From contig JACQYP010000113.1 in the NCBI GenBank assembly GCA_016208205.1, forward strand, positions 1 through 7,252: a stretch of DNA of 7,252 nucleotides, read 5' to 3'. The position numbers and the translations under genes are program-made. Of the stretch, positions 6,719-7,252 are shown one piece after another; position 1 is the first letter of the stretch, and each line of letters begins with the position of its first letter. The notes under the pieces are model-generated. The model made no database searches and had not been told where the DNA came from. It worked only from the letters and a program-made list of their open reading frames with translations. The DNA comes from Candidatus Desantisiibacteriota bacterium. GTDB lineage: Bacteria; UBA9089; CG2-30-40-21.

Positions 6719-7252
6719 CTCCCCCTTATCAATTCCTGTGCATGTTTCAAGGATGTTTCAGAGACACCGCCAAGCATATTAGCTATCTCCGTTATTCTTT
6801 GGGTTTGGTCAAGGGGTCGCACGAGTGTGGTTGTTCTGTCACTTAAGATTGTTTTTTCTACATGAAGATGGTGGTCTGCAAAGGAGGCAATCATCGGCAG
6901 ATGGGTGATGCAAATGACCTGATGGCTTTGGCTTATATGCTTTAGTTTTTCTGCTACCCTTTGGGCTGTTTTTCCTCCAACACCGGTATCTATCTCGTCA
7001 AAGACAAGGGTGGGTATCTCATCTACCCTTGCCAGAATCCCTTTTATGGCCAGCATTATTCGAGAAAGCTCTCCACCAGAGGCAATATCAGCCAGCGGTC
7101 TTGGAACCTCACCAATATTTGGGCAGATAAGGAATTGTGCCTCATCAAAGCCATGGGGGAATATTTTCACAGCCTTGCCCTCAAAAGCAGTAGGCAGTAA
7201 GTATTCGCCCCCTGTCTTCTGCTTACTGACCCCTGACCCCTGACCCCTGCCT
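6706..7252 (-). CDS. recN: DNA repair protein RecN, C-terminal part, 5' end beyond window
   Basis: RecN is an SMC-like ATPase that acts early in recombinational repair of DNA double-strand breaks. About 181 residues are visible of a protein usually near 550, so the N-terminal ATPase half and the coiled coil lie off the right edge. Motifs in order: PHGFDEAQFLICPNIGE; the ABC signature ASGGELSRIMLA (about 7051-7083); Walker B TLVFDEIDTGVGG (about 6980-7010); the switch region ICITHLPMIASFADHH (about 6880-6920); and the ending MLGGVSETSLKHAQELI, typical of RecN. A GTG at 7170 is not the real start, since the frame stays open upstream to the edge. The upstream stretch (7188-7252) is repeat-derived (separate entry). 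The last residues, GRVAK, come from the junction palindrome, which also supplies the stop. It is convergent with aroC. Confidence 0.9.
   Translation of the reverse strand, partial: GRGQGSGVSKQKTGGEYLLPTAFEGKAVKIFPHGFDEAQFLICPNIGEVPRPLADIASGGELSRIMLAIKGILARVDEIPTLVFDEIDTGVGGKTAQRVAEKLKHISQSHQVICITHLPMIASFADHHLHVEKTILSDRTTTLVRPLDQTQRITEIANMLGGVSETSLKHAQELIRGRVAK
7188..7252. repeat. Repeat-rich segment inside the recN frame (likely in-frame palindromic insertion), cut by edge
   Basis: Three perfect tandem copies of TGACCCC (7227-7247) are followed by TGCCT. An inverted pair CAGTAAG (7195-7201) and CTTACTG (7222-7228) surrounds a 20 nt loop, and CAGTA is repeated directly at the left end (CAGTAGGCAGTAAG). 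On the minus strand the segment stays in frame with recN and encodes a Gly/Ser-rich stretch (GRGQGSGVSKQKTGGEYLLP) immediately before the conserved PHGFDEAQF block. That position is a variable loop in the RecN family. Confidence 0.6.

Overview
The window looks like bacterial chromosome of moderate GC (mid-40s percent by eye) from an anaerobe or facultative anaerobe. Two blocks face away from each other across about 280 bp near position 5350. No taxonomic marker gene is present. The divergent chorismate synthase and the abundance of short palindromic repeats fit an uncultivated lineage (Planctomycetota/Brocadiales or Omnitrophota are possibilities), but this is a weak inference.

Minus strand, 5298 down to 1: a clean sigma-70-type promoter (TTGACA, 17 bp, TATACT) drives hyfB-hyfC-hyfE-hyfF. 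These are membrane-arm subunits of a hydrogenase-4 / formate-hydrogenlyase-type or hydrogenase-related complex. HyfB and HyfF are NuoL/M/N-like proton-channel modules, HyfC is the NuoH-like anchor and HyfE is a small NuoK-related subunit. hyfF runs off the left edge, where the catalytic large and small subunit genes would be expected next. The joints hyfB/hyfC and hyfE/hyfF are tight. hyfC and hyfE are separated by a 91 bp palindromic element flanked by a perfect 9 bp direct repeat, which looks like an insertion with target duplication. No hyfD lies in that slot.

Intergenic 5230-5510: the hyfB promoter, then a three-unit repeat array (units A and B direct, C inverted). Each unit carries a 5 bp stem with a 3 nt loop, and the stem of unit B differs from A and C by compensatory changes. 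A TATAAT box follows.

Plus strand, 5511-6663: a chorismate synthase (aroC) homologue that appears broken. The reading frame shifts at about 5885, exactly where the expected catalytic segment with the RGGGR-S-AR-type signature should begin and is missing. An ACG sits where the start codon should be, and the normal GESHG motif reads GGSYQ.

Minus strand, 7252 down to 6706: the C-terminal part of recN (DNA double-strand-break repair ATPase), convergent with aroC. A 20 bp perfect palindrome fills the junction and its arm contains the recN stop codon. Near the right edge the recN frame runs through a low-complexity repeat (three TGACCCC units plus an inverted repeat), which suggests an in-frame palindromic insertion.

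The strongest themes are (1) the Hyf membrane module, (2) several different palindromic elements at gene borders and inside genes within about 5 kb, and (3) a decaying or highly unusual aroC.
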